Positions 34,466 through 42,128 of a stretch of 42,128 nt of DNA are shown here, in pieces. Position 1 is the first letter of the stretch; the number at the start of each line of letters is the position of its first letter. Origin of the DNA: Negativicutes bacterium (GTDB lineage: Bacteria > Bacillota > Negativicutes > JAAYSF01); contig JAQWAQ010000010.1 in assembly GCA_028707635.1 (NCBI GenBank), forward strand, positions 1 through 42,128. Direction: 5' to 3'. Below the pieces are notes generated by a model. It made no database searches, had not been told where the DNA came from, and saw only the letters and a list, made by a program, of their open reading frames with translations. The position numbers and the translations under genes are program-made.

Positions 34466-35542
34466 CTAGATTCGATGCGGCGGCATATTTTGTGTTTTAG
34501 TCGTTATTTTTTTCTTTGTCGTTATAACGACAGTGTCACCCTCGTTAAGGCCTTCAATAATTTCGATATTTTCACCATCACGCAAACCGGTTTTGACAAA
34601 GACCTGATGGGAGTGACCCCCGCCCAGCACTTCAACATATTTTTGTCCGCTCGCATCCTTCACAGCTGCTAAGGGAACAACTAAAACATTTTTGCTTTCA
34701 GAAATGCTGATGTTGACCCGCGCAGTCATTGTAGGATACAAAAGCCCCTCCGCGGCATCGACATCCACATAGACCGGATAATAAATGACATTGGATTGGG
34801 TAATAGCACTCCGCGAAATTCGTGTTACCTTACCGCTAAAGGTTTTATCCATATAGGAATCCACCGAAAACGAAACCTGCTGACCGACTTTTACTTTGCC
34901 GATATCGGTTTCATCGACCAGAACCTTGATCTGCATTTGCGACATATCCGCAATGGTCATGATAACCTGGGGGCTTGAAATACCCTGGGCAACTGTCTGG
35001 CCGGCCGGTGTCGGTTTCCCAATTACCACACCATCAATTGGCGCTTTTATAACGTAATAATCAAGCTGTGATGAATAATTTTCATAAGCCGCCTTGGATA
35101 CCAGATAATTTGTCCGATCAGCTTCCAATTGCTGGGCTGATAGACCGCCAATTTCGGCAATTTTCTTGCTGCGTTCATAGATAGCGGCATAATTTAACAC
35201 CTGAGCTTGATACTGTTCAACCTGAGCCCTAAGACTGGAATCATCCAATACAATCAGGACTTGACCAGCCTTTACTATGTCATTCTCTTCTACCATCAGA
35301 TTGGTAATCAAACCAGTGACTCGGGAACTGACCTCAACTGAGTTAAGCGGCGATATTGTACCTGTAGCCGCAACTGTAGTCCGTATGTCGCTGCGCCCAA
35401 CAGCTACCGTCGTCGATGTTGCAACAGCGGCAGTATTATTATTGTTCATATAGACGACACCGCCGATAGCTGCAAGCGCTGCAATGAGTAAACCGCTCAC
35501 TAACACCTTATATCGCTTTACCTTATTCCATAATTCATCCAT
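34466..35542 (-). CDS. Second HlyD/MacA-like periplasmic adaptor protein
   Basis: 358 residues from ATG 35542, preceded by GAGG 6 nt upstream. Same plan as the MacA-like protein at 31787: anchor (VLVSGLLIAALAAIGGVVYM), lipoyl halves (GTISPLNSVEVSSRVTGLITNLMVEENDIVKAGQVLIVLDD; APIDGVVIGKPTPAGQ), coiled coil and beta-barrel (ETDIGKVKVGQQVSFSVDSY). It is co-directional with the histidine kinase and regulator (35630-37604), which suggests it is induced by them. It has no own transporter next to it, so it may share the MacB-like pump downstream or serve as an alternative adaptor. Confidence 0.9.
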   Translation of the reverse strand: MDELWNKVKRYKVLVSGLLIAALAAIGGVVYMNNNNTAAVATSTTVAVGRSDIRTTVAATGTISPLNSVEVSSRVTGLITNLMVEENDIVKAGQVLIVLDDSSLRAQVEQYQAQVLNYAAIYERSKKIAEIGGLSAQQLEADRTNYLVSKAAYENYSSQLDYYVIKAPIDGVVIGKPTPAGQTVAQGISSPQVIMTIADMSQMQIKVLVDETDIGKVKVGQQVSFSVDSYMDKTFSGKVTRISRSAITQSNVIYYPVYVDVDAAEGLLYPTMTARVNISISESKNVLVVPLAAVKDASGQKYVEVLGGGHSHQVFVKTGLRDGENIEIIEGLNEGDTVVITTKKKITTKTQNMPPHRI

Positions 35543-35629
35543 AACAAACCTCACAGAATCAATATTCATCTCATAACGAATCAACGTACTTAATTAAGCA
35601 CTCTTATTATATCACCCATAAGTTGGGAT

Positions 35630-36928
35630 TTACTTTGAAATCGTTAAATTTACTTTCTTTGTGGCCAGCTTGGCCGGTAATACAATGCTGAATTTTGTTC
35701 CAATCCCCTGTTGACTTTCGACTGTGATCTTACCGCCATGCTTCTCAACAATCCATTTTGCGATGGACAACCCTAAGCCAGTGCCGCCTTTTTCCCTGGT
35801 CCGGGCCTTATCACCGCGGTAAAACCGGTCAAAAACCCGTGGTACATCGTTCGGTGCGATACCCTGACCAGAATCCTCCACTGTGACTAGAATATTTCCG
35901 CCCTGCCTGGCTCCGCTGATGATGATTGTTCCGGGAGGTGACGTGTATTTAAAAGCATTATCAGTTAAGATGACCAGCAACTGATACAGCCGTTCGCGAT
36001 CGGCTATTAATTCCAGCCGTTCCACCACCTCAACCTTCATGGTATGCCCCTCGATTTCGGCCAGAGGTGCGAATTGCTCTCCAAGCGTCTGGAGAAGTTC
36101 ATTTAAACTCACCTCACCAAACTGCAATTCGGATTGGCTGGCGTCAGCCCGGGCTAGTGTAAGCAAGTCAGAAACAAGCTTAGTCATACGCCGGACTTCT
36201 CTGATGATATTGGTAACCCGAATACTTTCTTCTTCCACTGTGTGATCGGGATGCCGCAGGATCAGTTCCGCATTGCTTTTGACAACAGCAAGCGGTGTGC
36301 GTAATTCATGAGAGGCGTCAGCCACAAACTCCTGCTGCTTATCCCACGCCCCCTGAATCGGAATCATCGCCCGTCTGGCTAAATAGTACCCGGCAAGAAT
36401 GATAATTAATAAGCCAATAACCAAGCCGCCGACAATAATAATCAATAGATTATGCAATAAGGCCATCTCAGAGTCGACAATACTGACCGCGATGACTCCC
36501 GTGATGGTGACAAGACCGTTTTCCGTGTTAAAGGTAACATCGTCATAACGGTACGGAATATCGACGATTCGATAGAAGTGATCATCAAAATCTTTTGTCA
36601 CAATTTCGCCTGTTCGCACAGGGGCTACGATTTCTGTAAGCCGTTCTACCTCTACCTCACGACTCGGAAAAGCACTATGCACTGTGTTATCCGAGTCACG
36701 CAGCAAGATAATAATCCGGGGATCAAATAAAAACCGGGCGCGGCCTTGCGGCGCTGGTCTGCCATTGGCAATTTTGAAATTACTCGCCTTGAGAAAAGCT
36801 GCTTCATCAACTTTATCAAACAGTCTGAAGGAAACAAACCCATAAATCACTGTTCCGAAAACCACAAAAATAAGCAAAAACACTAGCGAATTGGTCGCCG
36901 ACAAATGACGTAACGTTCTTTGAAACAT
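35630..36928 (-). CDS. Sensor histidine kinase (two-component system)
   Basis: 432 residues. Two membrane helices (about 15-37 and 158-182) flank an extracytoplasmic sensor domain of about 115 residues; then comes the dimerisation/phosphotransfer box FVADASHELRTPLAVVKSNAE and the ATPase domain with N-box LTDNAFKYT, G1 VEDSGQGI, F-box FDRFYRGDKART and G2 GGTGLGLSIAKWIVEKHGG. It is a HisKA/HATPase_c kinase of the OmpR-partner type. Its start is 1 bp after the response regulator stop. The signal is unknown; the downstream adaptor suggests envelope stress or a toxic compound. Confidence 0.95.
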   Translation of the reverse strand: MFQRTLRHLSATNSLVFLLIFVVFGTVIYGFVSFRLFDKVDEAAFLKASNFKIANGRPAPQGRARFLFDPRIIILLRDSDNTVHSAFPSREVEVERLTEIVAPVRTGEIVTKDFDDHFYRIVDIPYRYDDVTFNTENGLVTITGVIAVSIVDSEMALLHNLLIIIVGGLVIGLLIIILAGYYLARRAMIPIQGAWDKQQEFVADASHELRTPLAVVKSNAELILRHPDHTVEEESIRVTNIIREVRRMTKLVSDLLTLARADASQSELQFGEVSLNELLQTLGEQFAPLAEIEGHTMKVEVVERLELIADRERLYQLLVILTDNAFKYTSPPGTIIISGARQGGNILVTVEDSGQGIAPNDVPRVFDRFYRGDKARTREKGGTGLGLSIAKWIVEKHGGKITVESQQGIGTKFSIVLPAKLATKKVNLTISK

Positions 36929-36929
36929 A

Positions 36930-37604
36930 TTACTTCTCCTTAAACATAAAACCTGCGCCGCGCACTGTTCGAATCAGACTGTCCCGCTTAAATGGCAGCA
37001 GCTTTTTCCGCAGGTAATGAATATATAAGTCAACAACACTGATGGTCGTCTCTGATTCAAAGCCCCAGACACGATCAAAAATTTGTTCACGCGTTAAAAT
37101 TTGCTCCTTATTGATCACCAAAAATTCAAGTAAGTCATATTCTTTTGTTGTCAAACCGAGCGGGTGGCTTTCGACAATGCCGTCTCTGACTTTGCTATCA
37201 ACCTTAACCCCGCCATAACTGAGTTCTCCCTCTTTAGCCAAATTACCCTTCCGCCGCAGCAGCGCCTTAATTCTTGCCAGCAGTTCTGGAATCGCAAACG
37301 GTTTGACTAAGTAATCATCGGCTCCTGTGTTAAGCCCGTTAACGCGATCATCCACACTGTCTCGCGCCGTCAAGAGCAGGATTGGCACATCATCACCTGA
37401 TTTCCTAACCTGCTTGATGATTTCTAGCCCGCTAATCTCCGGCAGCATAATATCAAGGATGAATAGATCATGAACTCCCTGTAATGCGAGATATAATCCG
37501 TCATCACCTTTTTCCGCCTCATCGACAAGATACTGTTCTTCTTTTAACAGTGTGACAATGGCTTCGCGCAAGGCGTTATCGTCTTCAACGACCAACAGTC
37601 TCAT
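36930..37604 (-). CDS. OmpR/PhoB family response regulator
   Basis: 224 residues from ATG 37604, preceded by GGAGGG; this removes nine codons from the longest frame and leaves MRLLVVEDDNALRE, the classic receiver start. The receiver has the acidic pair ED, phospho-acceptor Asp in FILDIMLPEISG, and Lys in YLVKPFAIPELLARI. The C-terminal winged helix contains LTTKEYDLLEFLVINKEQILTREQIFDRVWG and IRTVRGAGFMFK. It acts with the kinase at 35630, and likely controls the efflux genes nearby. Confidence 0.95.
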   Translation of the reverse strand: MRLLVVEDDNALREAIVTLLKEEQYLVDEAEKGDDGLYLALQGVHDLFILDIMLPEISGLEIIKQVRKSGDDVPILLLTARDSVDDRVNGLNTGADDYLVKPFAIPELLARIKALLRRKGNLAKEGELSYGGVKVDSKVRDGIVESHPLGLTTKEYDLLEFLVINKEQILTREQIFDRVWGFESETTISVVDLYIHYLRKKLLPFKRDSLIRTVRGAGFMFKEK

Positions 37605-37646
37605 GATATCCCTCCATTTTACTCTATACATTTAATTATATAATCA

Positions 37647-37680
37647 AAACAGGCACTTGCATAGCAAGCACCTGTTTTTC
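37647..37680 (-). terminator. Terminator after the periplasmic repeat protein gene
   Basis: A 14-bp stem with two mismatches or wobbles (37647-37660 with 37664-37677) and a 3-base loop; read on the minus strand it is followed by a short T-rich tract (TTTTGATTA). It lies between the repeat protein and the response regulator. Confidence 0.65.
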
Positions 37681-37695
37681 CATTTGCAAACTTTA

Positions 37696-38460
37696 TTATA
37701 CTTGAGGCTTAGGGTCATGTTTTTGTCTAGGCTGCGGACATTTACCATTAATCATGTCAGAAATCCGTTGATCCATATTGGCTTTCATTTTATCAGCTCG
37801 GTCTGTATCAATCCGTCCAGCTTTCACACCTTCGTCAATTCGCTGGGTCATGCGTTCGACCATAAGAGCTTTCAAATCTTGCTCGGATACACCTTTCTCA
37901 TTGGCGACCGCAACAAGCGTTTTGCCTGCCTTCATCTCATTGCGCAGGGTTTTCGCATCCACTTTTAATAAGTCAAGCAATTGAGCATCCTGAAACATTC
38001 CCGGGCCACGTTTGTGCTCGCCCCTGTGCATCCGTGCCTTACCATTAATCATGTCAGAAATCCGTTGATCCATATTGGCTTTCATTTTATCAGCTCGGTC
38101 TGTATCAATCCGTCCAGCTTTCACACCTTCGTCAATCCGTTGCGTCATTTTCTCGGTCATGAATGCTGTGAGCTGTTTTTCGGACACACCCTGTTCCTGG
38201 GCGATTGCCGCCATCGTTTTGCCAGCTTTCAACTCACTTTTAAAGGTTGCACCATCAATTTTGAGCAAATCAAGGAGGGCCTGATGGTTTTGCTTAAATC
38301 CCTTCATATCGCCCCTATGTACAAAATCACCTTTTTGCGAGAAACATGGGCGTTTATTATCAGCGGCCTGCTTATCTGCGGTGGCCGCCATAACCACACC
38401 ACTTGCTGCAATCAACCCTGCTACACTAAGCGCAACCAGCCATTTTTTACTCTTCATCAT
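37696..38460 (-). CDS. Exported repeat protein (two copies of a helical domain)
   Basis: 254 residues with a signal peptide (core WLVALSVAGLIAASGVVMA, cleavage after MAA). The mature part has two similar domains of about 95 residues, each with LLDLLKID/VDA, an ELKAGKT or EMKAGKT helix, VSEKQLTAF or VSEQDLKAL, and the shared end TQRIDEGVKAGRIDTDRADK. Part of this end is identical at DNA level (96 bp, see repeat). The helical, charged design resembles CpxP/Spy-like or DUF2680-type periplasmic proteins. It lies upstream of the two-component genes on the same strand, so it may be a stress chaperone or signal partner. ATG 38460 is favoured; GTG 38466 is possible. Confidence 0.7.
   Translation of the reverse strand: MMKSKKWLVALSVAGLIAASGVVMAATADKQAADNKRPCFSQKGDFVHRGDMKGFKQNHQALLDLLKIDGATFKSELKAGKTMAAIAQEQGVSEKQLTAFMTEKMTQRIDEGVKAGRIDTDRADKMKANMDQRISDMINGKARMHRGEHKRGPGMFQDAQLLDLLKVDAKTLRNEMKAGKTLVAVANEKGVSEQDLKALMVERMTQRIDEGVKAGRIDTDRADKMKANMDQRISDMINGKCPQPRQKHDPKPQV
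37744..37839. repeat. 96-bp perfect direct repeat, copy 1
   Basis: Identical to 38041-38136 over 96 bases, offset 297 bases (99 codons), inside the exported repeat protein gene. The copies diverge on both sides, which points to recent duplication or gene conversion. Confidence 0.95.
38041..38136. repeat. 96-bp perfect direct repeat, copy 2
   Basis: Second copy of the repeat at 37744-37839; both encode the same 32-residue segment ending each helical domain. Confidence 0.95.
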
Positions 38461-38554
38461 ATTCACTCATCCTCCTGTCAAAACTTATTGTTCCATGGCT
38501 TAATTATCGCTTAGCTTCTTTAGATTATCTTTAGAAAAATGAATTTTTTAACAA

Positions 38555-39142
38555 CTATACCGAAATAAATTTACTTTCTTTAATGATATACCGCCATGGA
38601 TAATCTACTGCTTCGCCAGAATAGCCGATATTGATGCGAGGTGTTCTTGCTATCATATCCTCGGCCACTTTTTCTCCGTCCAGTAGATGTAATTCAGGGC
38701 TGCACAAACTAATCCCATATTGCTTTTTTGTTATCCCCATCGCAGCACACAACTTGCCAGGACCGCTGCACAAATTCAGCAATTTATCGGTTTTCCGGCG
38801 CTGTTTCATTAAAGGAATACCATCTAATGGCTCTAGAGCTCTTAGCAGTACGACTTCTGGAAAACCTGCTGCCCCAGCCACAATATTCATGCAATAATGC
38901 ATGCCATAAATAAGATAGATATAAACATACCCACCCAGGCCAAACATTATTTTGGTCCGCTCGGTTGGCTTGCCGCTATAAGAATGGGCCGCAGCATCAA
39001 GTGGGCCGCGGTAGGCTTCTGTTTCAACAATCTTACCTACCGTTTTGCCCTCGTCAGAAACATGCACCAGATACTTTCCCAGTAAATCCTTGGCTAGCGT
39101 TAGACTATTTTGCTGGTAATATGATAATGGCAGTTTGTGCAC
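38555..39142 (-). CDS. 3-methyladenine DNA glycosylase (AAG/Mpg type)
   Basis: 195 residues from GTG 39142, 6 nt after GGGGTG. The longer frame starts at TTG 39175 with a poor site. Family motifs are clear: LAKDLLGKYLVH, GKIVETEAYRGPLDAAAHSYSGKPTERTKIMF (catalytic Glu in ETEAY), GYVYIYLIYGMHYCMNIV, and LCSGPGKLCAAMGI. It removes alkylated bases such as 3-methyladenine from DNA. The C-terminus PRINIGYSGEAVDYPWRYI is typical. It lies alone between the repeat-protein gene and the cobamide genes. Confidence 0.94.
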   Translation of the reverse strand: MHKLPLSYYQQNSLTLAKDLLGKYLVHVSDEGKTVGKIVETEAYRGPLDAAAHSYSGKPTERTKIMFGLGGYVYIYLIYGMHYCMNIVAGAAGFPEVVLLRALEPLDGIPLMKQRRKTDKLLNLCSGPGKLCAAMGITKKQYGISLCSPELHLLDGEKVAEDMIARTPRINIGYSGEAVDYPWRYIIKESKFISV

Positions 39143-39253
39143 AGTCGTCACCCCAGACTTAGCATTCGCTGACAAACCCTAATCTATGCTTATCCCAACT
39201 TCAGCGGCCAGCAGGCCGGCCCAAATTCCTTCCGTAATGATCGTTCCTTATTG

Positions 39254-40156
39254 CTAATCCTTTACGTCCTTGCTCTGCCGCAAGGCCCCTGGGCCGTCCT
39301 GGGCTACAGCTACCTCGGCCTCACCAAAGGTTTTCATATCGTTCAGCATATGAAGAGATGCATTAAGCAGCGACATACCAAGCGCGGCTCCGCTGCCATC
39401 ACCACAAGGCATATCAAGGTGCAAATAAGCTGGTACACCCATGATAGTTAACGCCGTTGTATGGACTGGCTCAACGGAAAAATGCGCGCCCACAAGATAC
39501 TCTTTAATACCTGGTAGCATTTGCACAGCGACGAGCGCTGCAGCACTTGTCGCTAAGCCGTCCATCACAACCGCCGCCCGTCCAGCAGCAGCTCCAATTA
39601 TAACTCCCACCAAACCGGCAATTTCCATATTTCCGGCATTTTGCAACAATCCAAGATGATATTTTACGTCCGAATCAGCGGCTGCTGATTTTCTCCCACT
39701 GTTTGAACTGTAATAGTCAACAATCATTGTACCGGCAGCACGGCTATCAGTTCCACGATAACCTAAACCAATGACCTTAGCGCCTTGGTGAATTTCTTGA
39801 CTCACTGCTTTTATTCCAGTTTCAACTGCCTTCCTAACCCGCATCGCTGGTATTGCCAGATCATGAACTGCGGCATGTATATCCACCTGCACTATTTTAG
39901 CCGAAACGTGCTCAGCAAATACATGAACAGCCGTCGTTGCCTGGGAATCTGCCATTGCACCACCATTCACAATAAGAAAACTTTTCGGCAAACTACGCGG
40001 GCGGGGATTACCAGTGATCCCAGCCAGCTTACAGGCCAGGTGTTCAAACGAATGTAGACTGTTGAGCGGTTTAGATAGATTATCTAACCGCAACTGGCAT
40101 TTTTCCATTGCTTCCTGATTCAAGGGACTTATTGCTGCAAGAATTGTCTCAAGCAT
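39254..40156 (-). CDS. arsB: CobT paralogue, ArsB-like subunit of phenolic-base phosphoribosyltransferase
   Basis: 300 residues from ATG 40156, preceded by GGAGGATAAG; 13 bp after the arsA-like stop. It has the CobT fold (AGNMEIAGLVGVIIGAAAGRAAVVMDGLATSAAAL; HFSVEPVHTTAL) but lacks both acidic residues of the CobT active site: GLGYRGTDS stands where CobT has LGEMGIGN, and CGDGSGA where CobT has LGE...GA (Glu to Asp). In Sporomusa ovata the ArsA/ArsB pair attaches phenol or p-cresol to ribose phosphate, and ArsB is the non-catalytic-looking partner. The name is inferred from this pairing. Confidence 0.78.
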   Translation of the reverse strand: MLETILAAISPLNQEAMEKCQLRLDNLSKPLNSLHSFEHLACKLAGITGNPRPRSLPKSFLIVNGGAMADSQATTAVHVFAEHVSAKIVQVDIHAAVHDLAIPAMRVRKAVETGIKAVSQEIHQGAKVIGLGYRGTDSRAAGTMIVDYYSSNSGRKSAAADSDVKYHLGLLQNAGNMEIAGLVGVIIGAAAGRAAVVMDGLATSAAALVAVQMLPGIKEYLVGAHFSVEPVHTTALTIMGVPAYLHLDMPCGDGSGAALGMSLLNASLHMLNDMKTFGEAEVAVAQDGPGALRQSKDVKD

Positions 40157-40169
40157 CTTATCCTCCGTA

Positions 40170-41219
40170 CTATATCGCATACTGCAACGCAGACGCCGTG
40201 TTATTCTTCGTATGTAAAACCTTGACCGCCACCGTCAGCATATCAACGACAACTGAAGCCCCAATGGCTTCGCCTAAACAGACTCCCAAATCCATGCAAG
40301 TCGTTAAGTTCAAATGCGCCAATGCAATCACATGAGCGGGCTCTCCTGACAAATGTGAAGCAAAAAGATACTGTCTGGTCTGAGGATAGATGGCATGAGC
40401 AATTAATGCGGCTGCTGTTGTGTTGAGACCATCGATAACAACAGCACATCTATTAGCAGCTGCGCCCAAGATTACCCCTGCCAAAGCACCAATCTCAAAT
40501 CCCCCGACCTTGGCCAAAACATCAACTCCATCGGCAGCATTGGGACGATTTACCTCCAACGCCCGGCGGACGGCATTAAGCTTAATTTCCATTCTAGTGT
40601 CCGATATGCCGGTACCGCGTCCAGTCACCTGCTCAACGGTAAGTCCGGTAAAAGCAGCTACAACCGCTGCGCTGGAGGTGGTATTGCCAATCCCCATCTC
40701 ACCAAGGCTAAAACAGTTGTACCCTTGCTGCACACGGTCATTCACAATATCAATACCGGCTTCAATGGCCTGGATCGCCTGTGCACGGGTCATGGCCGGC
40801 CCCTGGGTGAAGTCTTGCGTACCGTAGGCAATTTTTCGATGCCATAGCCCCGGAATATTTGACATATCACCTGCTACCCCGAGATCAGCGACGACCATGT
40901 CGGCACCGCAAAAATTTGCAAACGCATTGGCACTTGCTCCTTTGGAAACCAAATAGTTCGCCGTCATATGCATTGTTGTTTCAACAGGATAAGCGCTGAT
41001 TCCCTGCCTAGCCACCCCGTGATCGGCACAGGTAATCACCATACAGTTACGTGGCAAATCAGGCTCAAGCTTACCTGATATAGCTGCATATTGTGTAACC
41101 ATTGTCGTTAACCGGCCCATATTCATCGTTTTTACGAAACTTTCCAACTCCATTTCTACCTTCATAAAAGAATCCTCTAAGGCCTCTATTTTTGCTAATG
41201 TTTCTTCTAACAAGCTCAT
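40170..41219 (-). CDS. arsA: CobT/ArsA-like nicotinate-nucleotide:base phosphoribosyltransferase
   Basis: 349 residues from ATG 41219, preceded by GGAGGGG. The protein keeps CobT's catalytic residues: FSLGEMGIGNTT (E174) and CLGEAIGA (E317, same numbering as Salmonella CobT), plus ADHGV, the NaMN-binding GGFEIGALAGVILGAA and SHLSGEPAH. It makes the alpha-ribotide of the lower base of cobamides. A second CobT-like gene follows at once, as for arsAB of Sporomusa, so the lower base may be phenol or p-cresol. A cobalamin riboswitch lies upstream. If ArsAB is wrong, a CobT plus paralogue for benzimidazoles is the alternative. Confidence 0.85.
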   Translation of the reverse strand: MSLLEETLAKIEALEDSFMKVEMELESFVKTMNMGRLTTMVTQYAAISGKLEPDLPRNCMVITCADHGVARQGISAYPVETTMHMTANYLVSKGASANAFANFCGADMVVADLGVAGDMSNIPGLWHRKIAYGTQDFTQGPAMTRAQAIQAIEAGIDIVNDRVQQGYNCFSLGEMGIGNTTSSAAVVAAFTGLTVEQVTGRGTGISDTRMEIKLNAVRRALEVNRPNAADGVDVLAKVGGFEIGALAGVILGAAANRCAVVIDGLNTTAAALIAHAIYPQTRQYLFASHLSGEPAHVIALAHLNLTTCMDLGVCLGEAIGASVVVDMLTVAVKVLHTKNNTASALQYAI

Positions 41220-41273
41220 ATTGCCCCTCCTACCGATTACGATTAAAAACAAAAGGCTCTTTTAGCATACAGC

Positions 41274-41300
41274 CAAAAAAGCCTTCCTTATCCATGAAGG
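41274..41300 (-). terminator. Riboswitch-controlled terminator before the cobamide genes
   Basis: On the minus strand CCTTC (41296-41300) pairs with GAAGG (41282-41286), followed by C and TTTTTT. It lies just after the cobalamin riboswitch and is its likely expression platform. Confidence 0.7.
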
Positions 41301-41305
41301 TTACA

Positions 41306-41464
41306 ACCGTCTAAGGCAGGTCTCCTGGCTCCCGTTTCATTGACTTCTTACGCCTTCCCCTTGCGAGTGGCATTGTAAGGTCTCCCCGGTACAGTGGCGG
41401 GCCCGCGCTTATGCATGATGCTCTGACTTCCCTATTCTCCGCGTTTCGGCGGCACCTTGACGGT
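41306..41464 (-). ncRNA. Cobalamin (B12) riboswitch
   Basis: Read on the minus strand, the standard elements occur in order: AAGGTGCC, GAATAGGGAAG, GCGGGCCCGCCACTGTA, CCGGGGAG, GCCACT, GGGGAAGGCG and the CAGGAGACCTGCC end. A closing stem GACGGT/ACCGTC (41459-41464 with 41306-41311) frames it. It should repress the arsA/arsB-like genes when adenosylcobalamin is plentiful. Confidence 0.95.
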
Positions 41465-41483
41465 ACTTTATTCATTTGTTGTC

Positions 41484-41512
41484 ATTATAGCAAGTCACTA
41501 GAAAAACGTCAA
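41484..41512 (-). promoter_or_regulatory. Promoter of the cobamide operon
   Basis: On the minus strand TTGACG (41507-41512), 17-bp spacer and perfect TATAAT (41484-41489), 20 bp before the riboswitch. Confidence 0.85.
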
Positions 41513-41620
41513 ATTCTGTCTTTGCCCCCACAAGTAAACTCGCAAGCATATTTCACGGGAAGGAATTTTACTGATAACCGCGAAATATGCCACAAAAGAT
41601 GAGTAAAAGAGGATTATACT

Positions 41621-42128
41621 ATGAAACTAATATCATGGAATGTAAACGGTCTTCGAGCCTGCCTTAATAAAGGCTTTAATGACTTTTTCACCAGCATGAA
41701 TGCCGATATTTTCTGCATCCAGGAAACTAAAATGCAACGGGAGCAGAGCGAAATCGATTGGCCTGGCTACGAGGAGTACTGGAACAGCGCCGTTAAAAAA
41801 GGCTACTCCGGCACAGCTGTTTTTACCCGTATCAAGCCCTTATCCGTAAGCTATGGCCTGAATATTGCCGAACATGACCAGGAAGGCCGCCTGATCACCC
41901 TTGAGTTTGAAAAATTCTTTCTGGTCAACGTCTATACCCCAAATTCACAACGCGGCCTTGCGCGTCTTGATTACCGGATGAGATGGGAAGACGATTTTAA
42001 AACCTATCTCCAACAGCTTGATCAAACCAAGCCGGTCATTTTGTGCGGTGATATCAATGTCGCTCACTAGGAAATTGATATTAAAAATCCAAAAACAAAT
42101 CGCTTAAGTGCCGGCTTCAGTGACGAAG
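41621..42128 (+). pseudogene. xth: Exodeoxyribonuclease III gene with in-frame TAG, truncated by the window edge
   Basis: The frame from ATG 41621 (AGAGGA upstream) is a clear exonuclease III/AP endonuclease: MKLISWNVNGLRA, CIQETKM (catalytic Glu), SGTAVFTR, VNVYTPNS (Tyr), LDYRMRWE and the CGDINVAH box. A TAG at 42068-42070 follows NVAH, where family members have Lys, Gln or Thr. After it the frame goes on as EIDIKNPKTNRLSAGFSDE, which is the normal continuation. So one base change (for example CAG or AAG to TAG) separates this from an intact gene. A sequencing error, a recent mutation or stop read-through could explain it. The 3' half lies outside the window. Confidence 0.9.

Noticed and set aside
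37744..38136. Possible CRISPR-like repeat
   Set aside because: Only two copies, both in frame within one protein gene and 297 bp apart; it is a coding duplication.
37981..38514. 177-residue plus-strand ORF
   Set aside because: It is antisense to the exported repeat protein, which has a signal peptide and internal domain repeats; it is a shadow frame.
42068..42070. Pyrrolysine insertion at the TAG of exonuclease III
   Set aside because: No pyl genes are visible in the window and the site normally carries Lys, Gln or Thr in a DNA-repair enzyme; mutation or sequence error is simpler.

Overview
This window looks like the chromosome of a spore-forming, diderm Firmicute of the Negativicutes (Sporomusa/Pelosinus-like). 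Three things point that way. A TolC-type outer-membrane factor sits with MacA/MacB-type efflux genes, which implies an outer membrane. A SPOCS-domain (DUF3794) protein and a tiny Gly/Ile-rich membrane protein suggest sporulation. A tandem pair of CobT homologues resembles ArsA/ArsB, the phenolic-cobamide enzymes known from Sporomusa ovata. The assignment rests on gene content read by eye, not on a database match.

Positions 1 to about 18,900 are accessory DNA, probably an integrative element (ICE or prophage-like). From the left it holds the 5' part of a type I methyltransferase gene (hsdM) behind a small XRE regulator, two excisionase-like HTH proteins, radC, another XRE regulator, a membrane protein and a secreted protein. 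Next comes a co-directional plasmid/phage-type cassette: DUF932 protein, small unknown protein, a PD-(D/E)XK nuclease with two cysteine clusters, and an ERF-type single-strand annealing protein. An unknown 642-residue protein and a P-loop ATPase with an unusual leader follow, then another unknown, an Xis-like protein and a tyrosine integrase. Beyond the integrase is a compact set of defence-like genes: an FRG-domain protein, a membrane-anchored Mrr-type nuclease, and an overlapping soluble/4-TM gene pair. That block ends at a decayed copy of an integrase C-terminus, about 150 bp from the 3' end of a tRNA-Lys(CTT) gene, the likely integration boundary.

Positions 19,000 to the end look like ordinary chromosome: tRNA-Lys and tRNA-Gln, the two spore-related genes, rarD, an amidohydrolase/M20 hydrolase operon, a GGDEF diguanylate cyclase, a secreted purple-acid-phosphatase-like enzyme, a TPP riboswitch with thiC, and brnQ. 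A long minus-strand efflux locus follows (repeat protein, response regulator, histidine kinase, HlyD-like adaptor, TolC, MacA, MacB ATPase, MacB permease). The window ends with a 3-methyladenine glycosylase, the cobamide pair behind a cobalamin riboswitch, and an exonuclease III gene carrying an in-frame TAG.

The best candidates for something undescribed are the soluble/4-TM pair at 16515-18210, the defence-like block bounded by integrase tails, the leader-peptide and alternative-hairpin region before the ATPase at 9795, and the doubled inverted TTTCCCCA sites around a promoter near 7441.
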